Of a stretch of 8,036 nt of DNA, positions 5,365 to 8,036 are shown one piece after another. This stretch comes from Rubritepida sp. (GTDB lineage Bacteria > Pseudomonadota > Alphaproteobacteria > Acetobacterales > Acetobacteraceae): positions 1-8,036 of the forward strand of contig JACMRO010000114.1 in the NCBI GenBank assembly GCA_014376425.1, read 5' to 3'. Position numbers and translations under genes: made by a program. Every line of letters begins with the position of its first letter. The stretch's first letter is position 1. Under the pieces are notes generated by a model that worked only from the letters and a program-made list of their open reading frames with translations, was not told the DNA's origin and did no database searches.

Positions 5365-6059
5365 CGGCCGGTGCTGGCGCCGCGGCGCACGGCCACGATC
5401 TCCGCCATGATCGACAAGCCGATCTCCGCCGCCGTCACCGCCTTGATGTCCAGCCCGACGGGGGCACGGATGCGGGCCATCGCCTCGGCCGCATGGCCCA
5501 GTTCGCCCAGCCGCTCCAGCCGCTTCGCATGGGTCCGCCGGCTGCCCAGCGCGCCGATGTAGAAGGCCGGGCTGCGCAGCGCCGCATCCAGCGCCGGATC
5601 GTCGATCTTCGGGTCGTGCGTCAGGGTGACGATGGCGGTGCGGCTGTCGGGGCGCAGCGCCGCCATCGCGTCATCGGGCCATTCATGGTTGATGGCGACG
5701 CCCGGCAGCCGCTCCTGCGTGGCGAAGGCGCGGCGCGGGTCGATCACGGTGATGGCGAAGCCCAGCCCCTGGGCCATCGGCAGCATGGCCTGAGCCGCAT
5801 GCACGGCACCCACGATCAGCAGCCGCAGGGGCGGGTTGTGCGGGTGGATGAACCAGCCATCGACCAACGCGATGCGATCGGCGTCGACCGCCGCGCGCGC
5901 CGCGTCGGCTACAGAAGCGGGCAGCGCGTTTGCCACAGAAGCGGGCAGCGCGTCGTCGGGGAAGATCGCCTGCGCACCATCGGGCAACCGGGTGCACAGC
6001 GCCACAGGGCGCAGCGCGCCCTGCGCCGCCTGCAGGCGGGCCAGCAGCTCGGGGGTCAA
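5361..6059 (-). CDS. XdhC/CoxI-family protein, Rossmann-domain half
   Basis: XdhC-family proteins bind Mo cofactor, help sulfurate it and deliver it to molybdenum hydroxylases. This 232-residue protein matches the C-terminal, NAD-type Rossmann half of XdhC: LLIVGAVHAAQAM (81-93), VIDPR (105-109), YIGALGSRRTHAKRLERL (167-184) and APVGLDIKAVTAAEIGLSI (199-217). The N-terminal half is encoded by the preceding gene. I place the start at TTG 6059: it overlaps the upstream TGA as TTGA, and GGAG lies 8 nt before it. No ATG exists near this position in frame. A frame extending upstream would run antisense-like inside the other XdhC gene and lacks family similarity. It ends in a GTGA overlap with the MoeA/MobA fusion. 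Residues 38-53 are a tandem ALPASVAN/ALPASVAD duplication. A single XdhC gene broken by a frameshift is the alternative, but split XdhC pairs are familiar in Cox-type clusters. Confidence 0.87.
   Translation of the reverse strand: MTPELLARLQAAQGALRPVALCTRLPDGAQAIFPDDALPASVANALPASVADAARAAVDADRIALVDGWFIHPHNPPLRLLIVGAVHAAQAMLPMAQGLGFAITVIDPRRAFATQERLPGVAINHEWPDDAMAALRPDSRTAIVTLTHDPKIDDPALDAALRSPAFYIGALGSRRTHAKRLERLGELGHAAEAMARIRAPVGLDIKAVTAAEIGLSIMAEIVAVRRGASTGR
5911..5953 (-). repeat. 24-nt tandem duplication inside the XdhC Rossmann gene
   Basis: A 19-base sequence is repeated without change at 5911-5929 and 5935-5953 (period 24 bases). It encodes ALPASVA twice, in a variable region ahead of the Rossmann fold. 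Perfect identity suggests a recent in-frame slippage or duplication; the reading frame is kept. Confidence 0.85.
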
Positions 6060-6370
6060 CCCAGCTTCTCCAGAAAGACCTGCAGCTTGCCGCCGCAAGC
6101 CAGCCCCACCTCCCACGCCGTCTCGTCGCTGATGCCGAAATCCAGCAGCTGCGGCGCGCCGGTCGCCATGGTGGTCGCCGCCGCCTGCGCCACCGCGCCC
6201 TCGATGCAGCCGCCCGAGACGCTGCCGGCCATGTGCCCGGCGTCGCTCACGATGAAGCGGCTGCCGGCCGGGCGCGGGCTGCTGCCCCAGGTTTCCACCA
6301 CGGTGGCGATCGCCACCTGCTCGCCATTCGCGCGCCATGCGGCCGCGGTCGTCAGAAGGTCATCGCTCAC
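6056..6370 (-). CDS. XdhC/CoxI-family protein, N-terminal-domain half
   Basis: This 104-residue protein corresponds to the N-terminal XdhC_CoxI domain. It contains TWGSSPRPAGSRFIV (27-41), the strongly conserved GSVSGGCIEGAV (49-60) and ISDETAWEVGLACGG (80-94), including the two cysteines (Cys55, Cys92) of the kind proposed to take part in Mo cofactor binding or sulfur transfer. A full XdhC has this domain fused to a Rossmann domain, which here is the next gene. The start is GTG at 6370, overlapping the coxE stop as GTGA, with GGGAG 6 bases upstream. The two halves probably act together on the cofactor of the enzyme served by this operon. Family membership is clear; the exact step is inferred. 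Confidence 0.9.
   Translation of the reverse strand: MSDDLLTTAAAWRANGEQVAIATVVETWGSSPRPAGSRFIVSDAGHMAGSVSGGCIEGAVAQAAATTMATGAPQLLDFGISDETAWEVGLACGGKLQVFLEKLG
6068..6071 (-). promoter_or_regulatory. Ribosome binding site supporting a TTG start
   Basis: GGAG on the minus strand lies 8 bases before the TTG at 6059, within the last codons of the upstream XdhC gene. It is the main evidence that the Rossmann-half protein begins at this TTG rather than arising by frameshifting. Confidence 0.65.
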
Positions 6371-7593
6371 TGCGTTCTCCCACTCAGCGCCTCGACCAGC
6401 GTCTTGAGCGAATTGAGGTTATGCACCGGGCGGAACTCATGCACATGCGGCAGCATCGCCCGGATACCCTGTGACTTCGGTTGGAAGCCTTCGAAACGCA
6501 AGAGCGGGTTGAGCCAGATCAGCCGGCGGCAGGAACGCTGCAGCCGCGCGGTGGCCTCGGCCAGCCCCGCCGCGCCGTCGCGATCCAGCCCGTCGGTGAT
6601 CAACAGGACGACGGCCCCCTGGCCCAGCACGCGCCGCGCCCAGTCGTGGTTGAACCGCTCCAGCGCCTCGCCGATGCGGGTGCCGCCCGACCAGTCGGGC
6701 ACCAGCTGCGCCACCATCTCGAAGGCGGCCTCGGCGTCGCGGTGCTTGAGCTGACGGGTGATGTTGGTCAGCCGGGTGCCGAACAGGAAGGTCGCGACCC
6801 GATCGCGATCATTGGTGTCGGCGTGCAGAAAATGCAGCAGCACCTGGGCATAACGCGCCATCGAGCCGGAAATGTCGCAGATCGCAACCAGCGGTGGTGG
6901 CCGCATCACACGCCGGCGCCGGGCCAGCGACACGATCTCACCACCGGTGCGGAGCGAGCGCCGCAGGGTGGCACGCAGATCGATCGGGCCGGTGGCGGAG
7001 GGCCGGCTGCGGCGTGTGCGGCGTTCGTCCAGCGGAAGGTGCAGCTTGCGGATCTCGACCCGCGCCAGGGCGATCTCGGCGGCGCTCATCGCCTCGAAAT
7101 CCATCGCCTGGAGGCGTTCGCGCTCGCTGACCGACATCGCGGCGTCGATCAGCGGCGGCGGTGCCTCGGGCGGCGAAGGCGGCGGCGGCCGGTCGCCCGC
7201 CATGGCCTCAGCCAGGCGGCGGCCGCCTGGGCGCTGTTTCTCCTCAGGCTTCAGCCCGTCCAGCAACGCCATGGCGGCGGCGTGGCGGCTCGCCTCAGGG
7301 TCGCGCCAGAAAATGGCGAAGGCGCTGTCGAACAGTGCCGCGTGCTCGTGCCGGTTGACCAGCACGGCGCGCAACGCCGCCTGCACTTGGCGCTTGTCGC
7401 CGATGTCGATGCAGGACACCGCCTGGGCTGCCGCCATCACCTCGGCCGCGCCGATCGGCAGGCCCGCGCGTCGAAGCAGCCGGGCGAAGGCCAGGAGATT
7501 GGCGGCGATGGCGCCTGGCTGCGGCACCGGCCAACCGGTACCGCCTCGCGGCGTCGACAACGCTTCCCGCAGCACCCCGGCCGGCGGGATCAC
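6367..7593 (-). CDS. coxE: VWA domain protein, CoxE family
   Basis: CoxE-type proteins work with the MoxR-like ATPase CoxD in post-translational maturation of the Mo active site of CO dehydrogenase and relatives, acting in the cytoplasm. The 408-residue product has an alpha-helical N-terminal region (about 25-130), a proline-rich linker (134-148), and a C-terminal von Willebrand A domain (about 230-400). The metal-ion-dependent adhesion site is complete: DISGS (240-244), Thr305 in SGGTRIG and Asp334 in ITDGLDRD. The start is GTG at 7593, forming GTGA with the coxD stop. The first 28 residues look less conserved, and no strong Shine-Dalgarno is seen, so coupling to coxD is likely. It is followed by another GTGA overlap. 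The position directly after a MoxR-type ATPase and before XdhC genes is the known Cox maturation order. Confident as a CoxE homologue; the client enzyme is unknown. Confidence 0.93.
   Translation of the reverse strand: MIPPAGVLREALSTPRGGTGWPVPQPGAIAANLLAFARLLRRAGLPIGAAEVMAAAQAVSCIDIGDKRQVQAALRAVLVNRHEHAALFDSAFAIFWRDPEASRHAAAMALLDGLKPEEKQRPGGRRLAEAMAGDRPPPPSPPEAPPPLIDAAMSVSERERLQAMDFEAMSAAEIALARVEIRKLHLPLDERRTRRSRPSATGPIDLRATLRRSLRTGGEIVSLARRRRVMRPPPLVAICDISGSMARYAQVLLHFLHADTNDRDRVATFLFGTRLTNITRQLKHRDAEAAFEMVAQLVPDWSGGTRIGEALERFNHDWARRVLGQGAVVLLITDGLDRDGAAGLAEATARLQRSCRRLIWLNPLLRFEGFQPKSQGIRAMLPHVHEFRPVHNLNSLKTLVEALSGRTQ
6377..6381 (-). promoter_or_regulatory. Ribosome binding site of the small XdhC gene
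   Basis: GGGAG on the minus strand lies 6 bases before the GTG at 6370, inside the end of the VWA gene. It supports GTG as the real start at this GTGA junction. Confidence 0.65.
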
Positions 7594-8036
7594 GCCGCCG
7601 AACGCGCCTCATCCACCAGCCGCGCCGCCTCCGCGCCCCGCAGCTTGGCGATGTCGTCCTGGTATTTCAGCAGCACGCCCAGCGTCTCGTCCACCACCGC
7701 CGGCTCCAGCTCGGTCGCATTCAGCGCGGTCAGCGCGTTCGCCCAGTCGATGGTCTCCGCCACGCCGGGCAACTTGAAGTAGTCGCCGCCGCGCACTTTT
7801 TGCACAAAGGCCACGACCTGGGCCGACAGCCCGGCCGCCACCCCCGGCGCGCGCAGGGCCAGGATCGCCCGCTCCCGTGCCGCATCGGGGTAATCGAGCC
7901 ACTGATACAGGCACCGCCGGCGGATCGCGTCATGCACTTCACGCGTGCGGTTCGACGTGATGATGACGACCGGGGGTGTCGCCGCCTTGATCGTTCCCAG
8001 CTCCGGGATCGTTAGCTGGAAGTCGCCCAGCAGCTC
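7590..8036 (-). CDS. coxD: MoxR-family AAA+ ATPase, CoxD-like, C-terminal part
   Basis: Only the last 148 residues lie in the window; the open frame continues past position 8036. They include a sensor-1 segment (VVIITSNRTREV, about residues 23-34 of the visible part), then DAIRRRCLYQWLDYP with the conserved arginines expected at the subunit interface, and a C-terminal lid domain ending in DEARSAA. The Walker A and B motifs would be upstream, outside the window. MoxR ATPases next to CoxE VWA proteins act as a chaperone pair; CoxD of Oligotropha is needed for maturing the CuSMoO2 centre of CO dehydrogenase. Its stop overlaps the coxE start as GTGA. The ATPase family is sure. The symbol rests on the neighbours: VWA, two XdhC parts and a MobA-like fusion. 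Confidence 0.92.
   Translation of the reverse strand, partial: ELLGDFQLTIPELGTIKAATPPVVIITSNRTREVHDAIRRRCLYQWLDYPDAARERAILALRAPGVAAGLSAQVVAFVQKVRGGDYFKLPGVAETIDWANALTALNATELEPAVVDETLGVLLKYQDDIAKLRGAEAARLVDEARSAA

Noticed and set aside
5361..6338. A longer 325-residue version of the Rossmann-half XdhC starting at 6338
   Set aside because: The first 90 or so residues are an out-of-frame reading of the N-terminal XdhC gene, rich in Arg and Gly and without family similarity; the TTG at 6059 with GGAG fits better.
6481..7782. Plus-strand open frame of 433 codons
   Set aside because: It is antisense to coxE and the end of coxD, with low-complexity Arg/Gly/His composition and no recognisable motif.

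Overview
The window is very GC-rich. Every gene I can support lies on the minus strand, so transcription runs from position 8036 towards position 1. An E1-beta subunit with its own N-terminal lipoyl domain, ftsB directly upstream of pdhA, and a Cox-type molybdenum hydroxylase maturation cluster together suggest an alphaproteobacterium, probably in the Rhodospirillales/Acetobacteraceae range. That placement is inference, not proof.

Layout in transcription order: (1) 8036-3721 is a tightly packed accessory operon. It holds the end of a MoxR-type AAA+ ATPase (CoxD-like), a VWA protein (CoxE-like), a small XdhC N-terminal-type protein, a separate XdhC Rossmann-type protein, and a MoeA-like/MobA-like fusion. 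All four junctions are 4-nt NTGA overlaps whose downstream start is GTG or TTG, never ATG. These proteins are expected to assemble, insert and modify the Mo-molybdopterin cytosine dinucleotide cofactor of a CO-dehydrogenase/xanthine-dehydrogenase family enzyme. Its structural genes are not in the window. (2) 3674-3589 is tRNA-Leu(UAA). (3) 3447-3118 is ftsB, a membrane-anchored division protein. (4) 3008 to about 170 is the pyruvate dehydrogenase operon: pdhA (E1 alpha), pdhB (E1 beta with lipoyl domain) and the start of pdhC (E2). These use ATG starts, and pdhA and pdhB have clear Shine-Dalgarno sequences.

The first 270 bases are not normal sequence. They form an almost perfect inverted repeat (arms 1-99 and 171-269) around a G/C homopolymer-rich core, and they interrupt the E2 gene in its Ala/Pro-rich linker. 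This looks like a fold-back or assembly artefact at a contig end. The E2 reading frame should not be trusted below about position 270.

I did not find a clearly new system. The most noteworthy biological items are the uniform non-ATG NTGA coupling of the Cox cluster, the split XdhC with a TTG start, recent-looking 24-nt in-frame duplications, a Gly-Glu-Gly variant of the thiamine diphosphate motif in E1 alpha, and palindromes in front of pdhA. The intergenic gaps (3009-3117, 3448-3588, 3675-3720) are all shorter than 300 bases.
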